A stretch of 64,000 nt of DNA from Tigriopus japonicus (GCA_010645155.1 CM021312.1:12344730-12408729), one strand, 5' to 3'; counted from the first letter of the stretch, positions 10,601 to 22,262 are shown. Numbers and translations: made by a program. Notes: a model not told the origin generated them from the letters alone.

Positions 10601-13600
10601 ACATATGAATAGCATTGGAAAATTGTTGACGTATCTACTTGTTGCACCTTGGCACCAGTGGTACACTTCTCTTTTTCATGAGTTGCTTGGTGTACTTCTG
10701 ATTCAAGAAAGCTTATGCTATCAATAAAACGGCTGAAACTGACTTGAAGTTGCCTCGAAGTCAACTTTGCTAGCACACCTTGGAATACACAAAACATCTG
10801 ACCTTCTGTTTCGATAGTCGTCCACTCGAGACGTCCATGGGTTAGTTTAGGATGCCGTAAAATGAGTTAATTTGTATTGAAATCACACAACCTAGGACTT
10901 TTTCAGTGTGATATATCAAACAAGAGCATTGACTCAGAAATATTAGGCATTCACTGAAAGGAAGAATATATCTAAAAAATATCTTCAATACCCCCTGAGT
11001 TGTTGAGTTAAACCTCAAGCTGCCTTTAGAAGATTCTTTTTGGACTTTCAGGAGGACAAGGAACGTGCGCAGGAAGCAATGTCCCCTCAGCCGGTGTCAA
11101 CAAATATTGTGGCGATAAACTTAACCCACTTACAATGGAAACTATGAACACACCAATTTGCGGTGAGTTAACACTCATTAATTTAAAGATAATCAATTCC
11201 CTCATAACATATTTGTGCCGATTACTTTTGTAATGCAATTACTTACCATGACAATTAGAGTGGTTTCAAAGTAATTACTAATTACTCATACTCGAATAAT
11301 TTGCCCCAGGGTGTTTCAGAGTGGTTAACACAATAAACAATAAAATGCAAGTAAGAACTAATTATATTGGATTCAATTGCATTTCCGATAAATTTTTAAA
11401 GCCCATTTACGATTTATCAGTATGAACACTCAAAATTATTGAATTTTTTTAGAAAGTTTGTGAATTTGTTGTGAAGGCGAAAATGTAATCGTTTTTTTGC
11501 ATTTGTAATATCTTAATTACGTAGATATACATATATGTAATTAGTTACAACTATAATGCAATTAATTACAAATACATTCTAGTTACGTGTAATGGTAATT
11601 TCAATTACAATGGTATCACAAGTCTACCACTTAGGTTTGGTGTTTGGAAAGACCGCATTTGTGCCTCAAAATGTGGTTCGACGAATGAGATCACTTTAAA
11701 GCTCACAACAAAATTTTTATTTTCTATGTATGATCCCTACTTATCTTGTTTACCTTTTTCAATTGAATTAAAAAGACGAATTAAATATAGTTGAATGGAA
11801 CTATGCTAAAGCCCACCTTCAATGTCCTCTAACCTGTGTTGTAATTGTAATTAAATTTCCAAGTAATTGCAATTCATTAAATTCGAGATCAAAGTAATTG
11901 TAATTGTAATTAATTACATTTGAACCAATGTAATTGACAGTTCTTAATTCCAAATTGCAATAAGGGAAGCTTAGTAAACATCAGCTGTGACTGATTGTTT
12001 ACGGCTTAGCTCGGTCATGGCCTCTGGTGCCTTATTGTTTCATTAAAATTCTGTGACAGTGTTTCGTTCTCGACTATTTGTCTCGTGTAGCAACAATTTT
12101 TTGATCTAGCGCAGAGTAGAAAGAACAGACGCTGCAGAAAAGAGGCAGCGCATGACTACGAGGCACAAAATCAACAACCTTTTTCTCACTTTGCTTCTCT
12201 TATTACATTTTCACCTACGTAGGAAGTTCTGGTTTCGCAGATATTCCCCTAATGTAATTCAGTTACTTTTTGAAAGTAATTGAAATTGTAATGAATTACA
12301 TTTGAAAAAAGCAATTGTATTGAATTACTTTGGAGACTAAAGTAATTGTATTTAATTACTTTTGAAAAGTAATTGACACAGGTCTGAATTTTCTTCAAAA
12401 TGGAAGTAAGATGTGGCACAGATTGCCGGGGTTGTAAAAGATAGCATTGTGTCTGTCCCTTTCCCAATGGGCGGAAGTGTACGTATATTGCATTGGGTTT
12501 GATTTTTAATGGCTGTGGATGTGAGTAAATTTCAGACGAAAGACTTGAAATCGAACTAATATAATTACTTTTTATGAATTCGATTGTTCGAGCTAAGATT
12601 TTTAGAAAACCGGCTATAGGTGGAATATTTGGTCACGTAAAGGCACACTGCAAACATACTTTTGATGCTCGAAATCAGCAGGTTTCAGACATGTTTTGCT
12701 CTCTTTTTTTAGTAGCGTTATAATGAATTGCAAGATCACTAGTCGATACAAAAAAGATTCAGAATCCTTCAATTTCAGCAAATACTGTCATATATACATG
12801 TATGCTTAAACTGATGGATTAATGAACATGTAGGAGAGACCAAATCAAGATTTTTCATGTTATTTCAGATCCTTTCGTATTCTTGTGTGTCTACTTAATT
12901 TTTCCAAAAGCCTCCAAAATTCATTTGAATGCAAATAATGGCGCAGAATGTAAATAAAGTTATTTGCATAAAATAGTTGTAATAATGTCGAAACTTTCAG
13001 ATTGTACCGCTCCATTCCGTGTGGACATTTTTACTGACAATGACGTGGATGCAGGTGATGTTGGGGTCACACCTAATAAGAAAGCCTCCAGAGGTAAGAG
13101 AGTAAAATGAGAGTTTGTGTAAGCATTAGCGACAGTTATTGATTTGTCTTTTTTTGGCATTATTCGATTTTCTACGGTTATTTGTCGCTAAAATATATTC
13201 TTAAATTTCAAATTTTTGTATCTTTTTTGAGCTTGCATTTTCTGAATTGTTTGAACAAAATTTACGCGTGGTGTGCCCCTTCTCGAGCTCTACCAAGTTT
13301 GAATTCCCCAGCCAAGCCTGATGAATCACGAGAGAGCAAGACCAGAAGTTGAGCGGGAAAACCCAGTTTTTAGTTTGTTGAGAAATTGAAGAAGGAAAAA
13401 ACAATGGCAGGAATAACTAGTGATGTCATCATTTTTGGCGGGAAAAAAAGTTCGGAAGACATGTGCTTCTGATGAGTGTGAAAGGTAGCTAAAATGAAGA
13501 TTCAGGCTTGGTAATTGCAACCATTCCTTTCTCATCTGCACAACCTGAAGTTGGAATAGCAAGAAATGACATTTGTTTTGCAAAAAAATACGTTTTGTTG

Positions 13601-14582
13601 TTTTTATCTAAAATTTTGCTACATAAATTGAAGGGGCTCTTCCAAACTTTTGAATCAGGAATGCCCGACATTGAATGACAAGATGGCCAGAGGAGATCGA
13701 TTCCTGGGGCAACTAAGCCGAAAAGCAAATAATTTTTTTGATTGAAGGTTTTCAATTTTTCCCTTTTGCTTTTATTTTTTTTTGCAATACTTCTATACAT
13801 ACAATAACCATGCCATTGCTCTTAAATGCAACATTTTTCGAAAATCTAACCCTAAAAAACTGCAATTTTTGGCAAGCTTAGACTGCTAACGGCAGCAGGT
13901 CTGTATTTTGAATACGGTAATTGCTCCCATAAGGGTATAAAGAAATATAGAGTTGAATTGAATACAGTCCATTGAATTGAAGGATAATGGCATGAAACGT
14001 CCGAACACTAATGTTTTCTTGACAGTTGCGTTTAGGCACAAACAAATAGTTATCCTTTTTTATATTTTTTTTATAAAAAATAATAATAAGTATTTCGAAC
14101 TTATACCAAGTGACCTTCACTTGGTTATTTTTGTCTCCGGCCAATAGAGCATTTTTGAGCAATTCTTTGGTCCGGGACTATTTGGACTGGGATTTAAGAG
14201 ACTTTTTTCATCTTTTTTCTCCTCTCCGTGCAATTTTTAAGAATATTTCATTTCTTTATCGTAGTTTTAGTCGTCCATTTTGAGTTTTTTCGTCAAACTT
14301 ATTGTCCCAAGTACACGTGTTAGAAAAGATCAAAATAACTTGAACGGACTTTTTCATACACAATTCTTTATGATGACAGCAAAAACTGCAAATACGAATC
14401 TAGCAAATAGGATGAACAAATAACGGATCAAATCGCCGAAGTTACAAATGTTAAAAAAAAACACTCATAAAATATGATTATTAAGCGTTTGAATCCTTCA
14501 CTTTAAATGAAACACCGCATACTAACATTCCTCATCTTCAATTTCAGGAATTTGTTTGGAATATCGACAGATTCCTTGCTGA
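4644..14582 (+). CDS. gene A: secreted CUB-like family protein, 3' seven exons
   Basis: Seven exons with GT-AG borders and compatible phases: 4644-4698, 4760-4883, 6566-6667, 6723-6877, 11052-11162, 13001-13093 and 14548-14582 (stop tga). They encode, in order, VNTGQNVPTICGQNTGQH, MYLDVGTLSSDAAQLNFAF, the QWEIKVTQIPC block, CLQYHTGLTGRFTTFNF, SICIRQEAGFCCVEY, a Cys-rich block ending MNTPIC, DCTAPFRVDIFTD and the end LEYRQIPC. These are the hallmarks of the arthropod CUB-like secreted family; conserved cysteines are in place. All first six exons match gene D in length and phase. The 5' exons (signal peptide, Cys-rich module, first CUB half) are not seen in 1-4643, which is filled by mobile elements, so the gene is either 5' truncated or begins before the window. 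No frame break is visible in the exons present. Function unknown. Confidence 0.85.
8878..10801. mobile_element. inverted-repeat element in gene A intron
   Basis: The left side (8880-9120) reappears inverted at about 10360-10610: both contain ttgaagca.tcccatt and the downstream acttcaacgc-type block. Terminal segments carrying ccaaggtgtgctag occur at 8898 and, inverted, near 10775. The arms are diverged and the structure may be two overlapping copies. A separate MITE (9896-10168) sits in the centre. It occupies most of the 4.2-kb intron that is only 426 bp in gene D. No transposase frame seen. Confidence 0.6.
9896..10168. mobile_element. MITE, family 'cagctgggg', copy 1
   Basis: About 70-bp imperfect terminal inverted repeats: atggatgagcgtaatcgaac at left, complement gttcgattacactcatccat at right, followed inward by cagctggggattctggggcc and its inverse. 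Related copies lie at 62302-62575 and, more diverged, at 40290-40500. Confidence 0.8.
11250..12380. repeat. AATTAC-rich repeat in gene A intron
   Basis: Many reiterations of gtaattacatttgaaaagtaa-like phrases on both strands, densest at 11250-11600, 11840-11950 and 12250-12380. The same phrase recurs in introns of gene D (59690-59790, 60580-60945). Probably ends of a degenerate nonautonomous element with subterminal repeats; the borders are not definable. Confidence 0.55.
13395..13920 (+). repeat. dispersed repeat R (about 525 bp), copy 1
   Basis: Matches 38460-38975 in opposite genomic orientation, including tttggcgggaaaaaaagttc, ggccagaggagatcgat, and gctaacggcagcaggtc at the far end. Lies in the last intron of gene A; the partner lies in a gene C intron, and both are in the same orientation relative to transcription. 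Several frames look open by chance; no protein family recognised. Confidence 0.7.
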
Positions 14583-15149
14583 ATTACAAGCCTCGTGGAT
14601 GTGTGAGAGATTGAAATCCCAATACAATTGCTGACACGAGAAAAGTTAACTTTACTCCGTAAAATATGTTTTGTTTGTTTTGTCAGTGGATACTGAATAT
14701 CAATCTTTCAAAAGGATACTGACTGTCATTGTTGTTTTGCTGTCTCATATAACCTTTCTGTTCATATATATGTATTGCTTCTCTTCAGGTCTTTGATATT
14801 TTCATTTCTTGTTGTGGCATGGCATAACAATAACAGATATTTTCTGCTATTGTAGGGCTTTTCCGCTTCACCGTTTAGCTGCTTGTCCATAGCTGATATT
14901 TTCATGGCTATTCCGCTTCGCCGCTTAAGTGCCTAACACTATGATCCGACCAATAGTTGTTGTATCGGAGTTTATTGCACAAAAAACATGTTTTAAGTTA
15001 AATTATAACTGGTCCAAACGAACATGTATGCTTGAAAAGAGAGCGAAGAAATTTTGTGGATAGGCAGTGGAGAGAGAAAAAAAACCCGTGTTTTTTTTAA
15101 CAAGTTTTAAAAGAATGTGAAATGAAGATAAGGAGGGCAATGGGGGAAG
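14583..15149. other. 3' flank of gene A, nothing else recognised
   Basis: AT-rich sequence downstream of the gene A stop codon. A short phrase 'ttccgcttc.ccg' is repeated near 14866-14920. No clear polyadenylation signal was identified with confidence. Confidence 0.4.
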
Positions 15150-15292
15150 TTTTCTGCGTGAACGCCAAACACGCCATGTGACCACAACCTTAACTTTATT
15201 GCCAGCATCTGGTCTTGAACCCCGACACTCATGATACTCATGATTGCTCAGATGGGGCCCTAACCAACTGAGCCACAAGAGCACAACATTTG
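15150..15292 (-). mobile_element. tRNA-derived SINE
   Basis: On the minus strand an A box (tggctcagttggtta, 15261-15275) is followed about 40 bp later by a B box (ggttcaagacc, 15211-15221), the spacing of an RNA polymerase III promoter. No acceptor stem closes around it, so it is a SINE head and not a tRNA gene. The 3' body is not delimited. Confidence 0.6.
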
Positions 15293-15378
15293 AGCCTCGA
15301 ATCGATACTGGAGCAGCCTTTACGAGGGATTAGTCTTCTTTCTTTAAGAGGGCCTTTGAAAGGGAGGCGGCAGCTGCT

Positions 15379-16260
15379 TTAGCAGCGCCAACTGAGCTTG
15401 CTCCACGTAACTCCTTGGAGGCATTCCATACGCGGTACATGTTGTGTGCTAAGCTCTCGGTTCCAAATGGAAGTGGGCAGGGTACCAACTACCAAGCCAT
15501 TCGAGATGGCTCTGGTGCTTCGGGCACCACCTGGCAAAAGACCGCCAATGTTGTGGGAGCCAAACACCATTTTACCCAAAGGGTTTTGGGTGCTTCCTGG
15601 GCCATCACAGCTGTGCCTGACCTTCCACGCCTCCATGGCAACAGCTTTGACTGCCATTTGGTTGAAAGAAGGTAGGTCTGCACGATTCAACAAATCCCTC
15701 ATATTGATATGATCTGACCTGTCCTTACCGATGAGAACTCGGGCTACGTCATTGATTGCAACCTGGACCCGCCTGGAGCTGGACTGTACCTCCTCAGACC
15801 CACTCAGCCGGACAGGGGCTCCAGCTGCTATTGCATGGCCGATCTTGCCATAAAAGAGGCCAAGTGACAACTACCTCAGGTACTCGCCACTCGGCAGAAG
15901 GTATGCCAATCCCACAGTGTTACTAAATTCCCCATTGTACAAAATGCAAGTCCCGAAATACAAATACAAATACAGTGTTTCACTGCTGAGAGGCCTTTAT
16001 CCAGGCGGCATGAGCAGTACCTATTGCAATTGTGGTAGACCTTTTTGACCTGAATCCAAACTGGCTATTGGGTAATCCATCCATCCTTTCCAGGTGGTCC
16101 TCTAAATCCTCTTTGACAATTTGTTCAAGTACCTTGGAGAGTGCAGGAAGGATACTTATAGGACGGTAACTGGCTGGGTCAGAGCGGGGTTTCCCTTCCC
16201 CTTAAAGACCGGGGATATAGGTTATCCAAAATATCAGCCCATATGATCAAACCAATCGGC
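15379..16260 (-). pseudogene. LINE reverse-transcriptase relic
   Basis: Reading leftward: residues equivalent to SYRPISILPALSKVLEQI near 16200-16120 (with a frame change), FGFRSKRSTTIAIGTAHAAW near 16050-15990, then an open 163-codon C-terminal frame (15870-15379) with INDVARVLIGKDRSDHI and AVKAVAMEAW, typical of the C-terminal tail of LINE polyproteins. The catalytic RT core is deleted between the N-terminal and C-terminal parts. The family differs from the LINE copies at 45.7 and 53.3 kb. Confidence 0.65.
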
Positions 16261-16269
16261 TTTTGAGTT

Positions 16270-16950
16270 TATCGGAATTTTATTGACTGCCTTATCCTTT
16301 TAAGAGATATCCTCCAAGCCCGAAGAGGTCGGGTCCAAAATATTAACTGATACTTTTATCATTATTTTATCATCATAATACATTAGTAATTAGAGCATTA
16401 GTAATTACATCAGTAAATTAGTACATTGAACAGTCTCCTGGGAATTGATCACAAACCGGTTTATTGTACTGTTTTTCTAACCAACCAAGCGGTCATCCGC
16501 CATCCAGTGTCAAGAAATCTATGGCAAAGCATGTTAGTCGGATAGTACTACTGATGTGTATCGAGTTGGATTTTTGGCAGTTTTGCCATTTTGGTTTTGA
16601 GGGTCAAAAATCTGAACCCAGCTAAACTTTTCAACAGGTAACAGACCTTATCTGCAATGAAATATGACAGCACTGCCAACTGGAAATCCATTTTTATTGC
16701 TATCGATGAAACTCGAAATCGAATTAGTTCGAGTGCTGCCAAATTGATCCCTCTTTAGGTCTTTTCAAAAAGTTCAATACAACCTGTTTTTTTTAACAGC
16801 GATAAACTTCCGCGTCAAAACTGGCAGCACTCCTGATTCGAAGTTACGAATGTCCATGGTGGAACTGATGTTCAGGGTTGGAAACTTGTAACAGAAGTCC
16901 CAAAAAGGATAACTTGGTCAACAAAATACCATATGCACTCACAAATGAAT
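16270..16950. other. no gene recognised
   Basis: AT-rich; contains a short run of reiterated attagtaatta-type words near 16370-16420. Nothing else recognised. Confidence 0.4.
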
Positions 16951-17057
16951 GGAGTAATGGTCAAGATCCGACATCACTCGTTTCATTTTAATTGACGTCC
17001 CTCGCTCGGGTCGCCAATAAAATGAAAGTCCCTCCGCCGGATTTTAGCCATTACTCC
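16951..17057. mobile_element. short foldback element, 107 bp
   Basis: Ends ggagtaatgg and ccattactcc are perfect inverted 10-mers and the inversion continues imperfectly for about 40 bp (catttta/taaaatg in the middle) around a GC-rich loop. No coding potential. Confidence 0.55.
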
Positions 17058-17059
17058 TT

Positions 17060-18731
17060 TCCTTTGCAGGTGCATAAATAGTATTTTCAGAACAAATACG
17101 ACGGGTTCAGGGTTGCCAACTGGCGATTTCTATCGCCAGATTTCACGAATGTTTTCAAGTTTATTAGGGCCTTTTTTTAGAAATACTGGCCCTAGTAGGC
17201 AATCAAACCTAAGCCTACAATCTACATTATTTGTCAGATCCTTCCATTACCATAACTTGAGTTTCTTTTGGTTTGATATTTGTTCAAAGCCAAGATAAAG
17301 AATAAACTGTGAGGTTTGTGTCTGAAATGCAATTATTCCTGGAAGGTGCTGAGAATGTTCCACTGCATTTGGAGGCTTTTTTGACAACTTCAAAATTTGA
17401 TCATGTAACTCAAAATTCTTTCAAAAGTTACTTGATTCTCAAAAAGTAAAATTTTAATTTCTTCTCTTTACAGTATTTTCAAAGTCTTTTTACACTATTT
17501 GCCCATCCATAGACAAACAGAACACTACCTGGTGCTTTCAATGCGTGCAACAGCTCACACTTTCCATGAAACATATGATATTGCTCTGTAAATAACAACA
17601 GACTTAGATCAGGCTTGGACAAACTTAATTGCCTGAAATGTTGATTGATGACTGTAAATGGATCTTAAACAGTCCTTGGTTCAATTGGCAAAAAGTTATT
17701 TGATTGGTGTGAAAAGCTTGGTAATTGATAAAGAAATTAGGATATGATTATATGGCAAGGTTCAGATGAAAACACTTTAAAGGCACAATTCCATTTGCAG
17801 CCCTGGCATCAATATTTTAGGTGTTTTAGTTTGCAAATCACAATGTTTGACCCTTCTGACTGCAAATCTACGTGTATTATGGAAAATTTGAGCAGTTGCC
17901 AAACGGAATGCACTTCATGGCGCATTTTTATAATTGTATTCTTTTAATATAATGCACTAGTCCAGTTATTTGATCATTTAGTTTAGTGCACTAAGCAAAC
18001 CTCACAAAAATGGCTAATTTCTAGGACTGGAGGGGTGCACATTTGAAATGGTCTAGATCAAAAAGTACGTAAGTAGGGAAGTTTCTACCAAACTAGAATT
18101 AAAAATGGATATATTGCACTGTAGATCATGAATGACCTCCTAATTAAAGTTCTAAGCAAAAATTATTAAGGTTTTGGATGAAATCTTCACAATGAAAGTT
18201 ATCAACATATTCTGAAAGTCTTTAAAAGGGCCTTGCCCAAAAGAAACCTGTATTTAGAAGTGCAAAATAGGCAAAAAATCAATTGCTTGATTCCACTGGA
18301 TGAATGTTATTGAAAGAGTGTTTGTAAGAAAAACCGCAAAGTATTTCATATGCATTATTAGTCCAATTTTTAACGGTGCACCCTGTAGATCATGATCGAA
18401 TTTAGCCCAAAGCTCGACCCTCTAAGATGACCACTCAACTCCTTGACAAATCATTGATTTTTTTACATAAAGATGTGATAACGTTGAGTTGTATGTAATT
18501 TTATTGAAAGGATCTGTCAAACTAAGTTTTAAGGTGGATATATTGCACTGAAGATCATTAATGCCCTGCAAAATTAAGTTCTAATGGAAATTTATGAAGA
18601 TTTCATATGAAATCTTCAACATGTCATGTAATCTCCTGAACACTCTCCCAACTTCTAAAAAATAGTCAATGTTTTGTGCAGACTGGACCTCAGACATTCC
18701 GCTTTTGGAAAAATGGCCTTGATTTGATTTT
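17060..18731. repeat. no gene; two diverged direct repeats
   Basis: Two copies of a roughly 90-bp block sharing ggatatattgcactg.agatcat lie at about 18105-18180 and 18535-18605. The rest of this AT-rich stretch holds nothing I recognise. Confidence 0.45.
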
Positions 18732-19628
18732 CAAGTTGGAATGTAAACGTTAAACGTCCAAAGATTGGCTGAGCGAGGTTGCGTGGCCAAGTAATAACAT
18801 TCCGTGAAAAAAGACCTTAGGAGGAAAAAGGATATTTCTTGATTAGATAGCTCGAAAATAGTCATTTGTTACATTTCAATAACATGAAAAACACAAAATT
18901 CATCGTTTTTGATTAAAGAAAATGTAATTATAATCAAGGAATTTTTTGGCCTTTTAATTGAAAAGTTTGAAATTACTTTTAAAGGTCCAGACTTTAGATT
19001 GGTCTACTTGTAGTTCCTACTTTACATTTCAACCGAATTTCATTTTCACATGCTTAAAATTTCTTCTTGTTTTCATCCTTACAGTCTTACCAATTGGGCT
19101 GCAACAAGTCTTTAAAATGACACAGGATTTGGATTATATTGATTGTTTCCTAAACTTGGGAAAGAATTAGGTCCTGTTCCAGGAATAGTCTTTTTTTGAG
19201 TCTTTGAAAAAAGGATTAAATGTACCAATCTTAAGTATTAAAATCATTGACATGAATTGCAAATCTTTAATTTTAATCTCAAAATATAATTGCTACTTTA
19301 TAATTCTTGATCTATGAGAGTTCTGGCCACTTAGCCATGCTACAGCCTTAAATTTCTGGGTGGGTGTGAATTGCCAAGATAGGAGAAAGGAACCAGGCAA
19401 AGTTTAAAATATCCAACAAAGTGTCAGAAAAAAAACAAATACAGCACTATTTTATGAGTTACATCAAGGGAAAACATTCACAGCTTGGATTTTTTAGAGC
19501 TAAGGGTCAGCAGAAGAAATTATATTTAAAAATTATTGTCAAAAGATTCCTTTATATTTACACTTACTTGCACGTTTACTTCCGAAGTATAACAATGCAT
19601 TATTATACTTGCTTTTCTAGCTTATTAC

Positions 19629-20797
19629 TAGGGACAGGAACTTAAGAAAGTGATGGACCGAGAGCGCTTTCAGCCGTAATTACGGCCGAAATTTCGGTTT
19701 CGGTCTCGGTTTTGCTTACCGAAACCGAAAGCAGACATGCACTATAAAGGACGGAGTTTGACAACAAAATCAAAAAACATTCGTCAAAAAACCACTGAAA
19801 TTCAAGTTTCACGATTTTTCAAAGTCTACGCCCTACCCAAAATCGAACAAATGAGCAATTTAATTTTTAAGGTGGAATTTACATTTACACAATTTTGTAG
19901 TCAGCTGCTTTCGGTTTCGGTTTCGGTTTCGCCCTCTTTCGGCTGAAACTTTCGGTTTCGGTTATGAGCCCTTTCTAACTACTTAAGACGAATAAGCTTA
20001 TTCGTCTTTTTTTGTCTTTTTGGCCTTTATGTGTTGCAAAAAAAATATCGTCTAATGTGGATTTTATTCGTCTTTTTTCGTCTACTTGTCCAAAAAGTTG
20101 GATTTTCTTAGATTTCAAGCGCTTGCAGCGTTTTTTTTTCAAATTTCCAAGCAAATAAAAACTTAATAAAAAGAAAGTTCAACCCCACCAATCATAGGCC
20201 AATGTAATATTTTGATTGTCAGTTGCGGTTTTGCACGAACAAAATACAATCCACGCTAATAAATTAACTTGTACTCATACAGTTGCTTGACAGACACAGA
20301 AAGAAAAGATTACTATTGGGTTGAAAAGGCCATCAAAACAATTATTGGATTTACAAATCTGATTTTAAGTATAGCTGTACAAAAAACGTTCCTTTAAAAA
20401 GGCATTTTTAACTCTTGGTTTTTATTTGACAAATGTACTACCGGCTAATTCTTGCTCATTAAGTACTACCTTTTTTTAAATTTACTAGATTTCGCCGTTT
20501 TTGAGTCAGATCAGTTCAGACACATTGGTCCTTATCAAAAGAGACATACATAACGTCTATTTTGTGGGAGCAGCTTTAACCGTCTTTTTTTGTCTGGACG
20601 GGCATTTAATCTTTCTTCTTTCTTATAAGATAGGTTCATTCACCTTTTTGGGAAATTAATTCGATTTTTCCATGTTGCAAGTATTTTTTTCTTTTTTTCC
20701 CATTTGTTGGGAACTTTTATTCATCTTTTTTTTGTTTAATCGGTCAATTTTAATCGTCTAATTTGACAGTTTTATTCGTCTTAACTTCCTGTCCCTA
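19629..20797. mobile_element. hAT-like element, middle level of the nest
   Basis: Begins tagggacaggaa and ends with the complement ttcctgtcccta, flanked by a perfect 8-bp duplication cttattac (19621-19628 and 20798-20805), the target-site length of hAT transposons. The interior is rich in attcgtctttttt-type words and starts with a perfect 24-bp palindrome around aagctt (19985-20008). No open reading frame for a transposase. It is itself interrupted by the element at 19647-19979. Confidence 0.8.
19647..19979 (+). mobile_element. hAT-like MITE with TTTCGG arrays, copy 1 (innermost)
   Basis: About 333 bp, flanked by aacttaag (19639-19646) and tacttaag (19980-19987), an 8-bp duplication with one mismatch. 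Both ends carry arrays of ggtttcggtttcgg, in inverted relation in part. Left end reads agtgatggacc; right end gttatgagccc. Related copies at 32626-33170 and 49895-50195 end in tagtga/tcacta-type termini. Confidence 0.8.
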
Positions 20798-20925
20798 CTT
20801 ATTACACTAATCTTTGTTGTACTGTTCATAAACATTGATCTCAGACAATTTAGGGAATGAAATGGAATGTTATTACTTGGCCACGCAACCTCTCTCAGCC
20901 AATCTTTGGACGTTTAACGTTTACA

Positions 20926-21412
20926 CAAGTTGGAATGACGCCTTTCAAGAAACGATGTAAAGAAAAGGAACAGGCTTGCTGGATTAAATAACAAACATTC
21001 CCAATTTACCCAAAAAAATAGACTTGAGACCTTGGAGCTAAAGCAACTTCAAAAGCCAACCAATCGAACAACGTCGGGCTTACGAGATGTAATTTTTCTC
21101 GATCCTTTCTTCTTGCGAGTGTTGGATTTTCCTATGATAGAATCGACTTTGAAGCTTCTTCAAATTTCCATGGCAGCACTTTTTCTCCTTTTGTTCCGCG
21201 AAAGCAAAATCTTTGAAGCTCTCGGTTTGAAAAGGCATGTCTAGTTTTTCAGCATATTTTGCCGTAAATGAGCTCATAAAAATGGTTTGTTGTAATAGAA
21301 CTCCCCAAACACGATATTGGCACTTTTACATTGAAATGGTTGCTAAAAAAGCTAAAATTGAGACATGGTCAGGCCAACCCCATAGTTACGCCACCTAGGC
21401 CGAACTGCCGAG
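20926..21412. other. no gene recognised
   Basis: Short overlapping open frames on both strands (21032-21277) with no recognisable product and no splice context. Confidence 0.4.
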
Positions 21413-22112
21413 AATGAAATTTTTACCCGCTGGCGGTAAAATTTCGCACGTTTTGCACAACCTTTTATTTGCATCCCCCACTAGTCTCGATTCCCTTGGA
21501 TTTGGAGGTGCTGTCAGAACGCACGTAAAACCTCTACGATCGCTACAACTGATCTCAAATCCTGGGTTAGGACAGAGCCCATGAATGCTCTTGAAGACAT
21601 ACAGGATCAGATACCTTTCATACCTTCTCTGAGTACTGTACAGCCTTAACTTCTGGAGCTTCTCCCAATACGAGAGCTCTCTCATTCCTGTGATGTTCCT
21701 AGTGAAACAAAATGAACCAAATGAACCAAATGATCCCAAAATGCCTTCCTTCCCTCTCCGACAACAAGCTGTCAAAGACTTTAAAAGCCTCCTTTGTTTT
21801 GAACAGAGGACCCAGTTTGTATTACATACTTCCAGAATATCTCCGACGATTCTAAATTAGATGAGCCTCTATACAGTTTTAAACGTGACTTGGATCGTTT
21901 CCTACAAACGATCCCAGATCAACCCTCTGTTCAGGGATACTCTAGGGCAGCTAACTCTAATTCATTACTGAACCAAATGTTTTATAAAAAAAGACCAAAT
22001 GACTTGTTATTGGGAATCCATTACTAGGTATCGGTTAAAAATCCGTAAAAGAGCTAAAAAACATATTTGGACTTCCTCGATCTTTTGTAAAGCTGACAAA
22101 CTCATTGGAATG
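21413..22112 (-). pseudogene. LINE 3' coding fragment, split by insertions (part 1)
   Basis: On the minus strand 21703-21413 matches the C-terminal frame seen at 46150-46400 and 53880-53680 (TRNITGMRELSYWEKLQKL, FKSIHGLCPNPGFEISCSD). The match resumes at about 22055-22112, is interrupted by a gypsy element, and continues at 27010-27110. The gap 21707-22050 holds a plus-strand LINE tail. Frame breaks are present; nonfunctional. Confidence 0.75.
21711..22050 (+). pseudogene. second LINE 3' tail inserted in the first
   Basis: On the plus strand, frames with stops encode RGPSLYYILPEYLRRF, then a tail resembling LDRFLQTIPDQPSVQGYSRA and NSNSLLNQMFYKK, the C-terminus of a related LINE family. It lies inside the minus-strand LINE fragment, which resumes at about 22055. 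Confidence 0.6.
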
Positions 22113-22244
22113 TGTTCGGGATTGATGTTTCTTCAGATACGCAACCCCTCGTTTTATTGAAGACTGGCTCGTAAGGTGAAAATAAAGAAGAGTTGATTCT
22201 CGTAACCGTGTATGTGTCTCCGCCGATTCCATACCCGCATAACA
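22113..22244 (+). repeat. 5' LTR, 132 bp
   Basis: Starts TG and ends CA; reading the two LTRs side by side shows no difference. Contains the signal aataaa within gaaaataaagaag. The length is at the short end for gypsy LTRs. Confidence 0.93.
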
Positions 22245-22262
22245 TGGCCCAGTCGGTTTGAC
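22245..22262 (+). promoter_or_regulatory. candidate tRNA primer-binding site
   Basis: tggcccagtcggtttgac immediately follows the 5' LTR with no spacer; the leading tgg pairs with a tRNA CCA end. I cannot name the tRNA without comparing 3' ends of the host tRNA set. Confidence 0.6.

Larger units (their letters stand above)
18744..20925. mobile_element. MULE-like TIR element, outer level of a nest
   Basis: About 60-bp terminal inverted repeats, 18744-18802 and 20863-20923, differ at very few positions (ends taaacgttaaacgtcc and its complement). They are flanked by a 12-bp direct repeat caagttggaatg (18732-18743 and 20926-20937). Length and long TIRs resemble Mutator-like nonautonomous elements, but there is no transposase, so the superfamily is inference. 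A second element (19629-20797) is inserted inside. Confidence 0.7.

Noticed and set aside
15208..15285. tRNA gene on the minus strand
   Set aside because: A and B boxes are present but no 7-bp acceptor stem or anticodon arm closes; treated as a SINE head.
19985..20008. 24-bp perfect palindrome as a regulatory operator
   Set aside because: It lies at the inner edge of a hAT-like element full of the same ttcgtc words and is better explained as part of that element.
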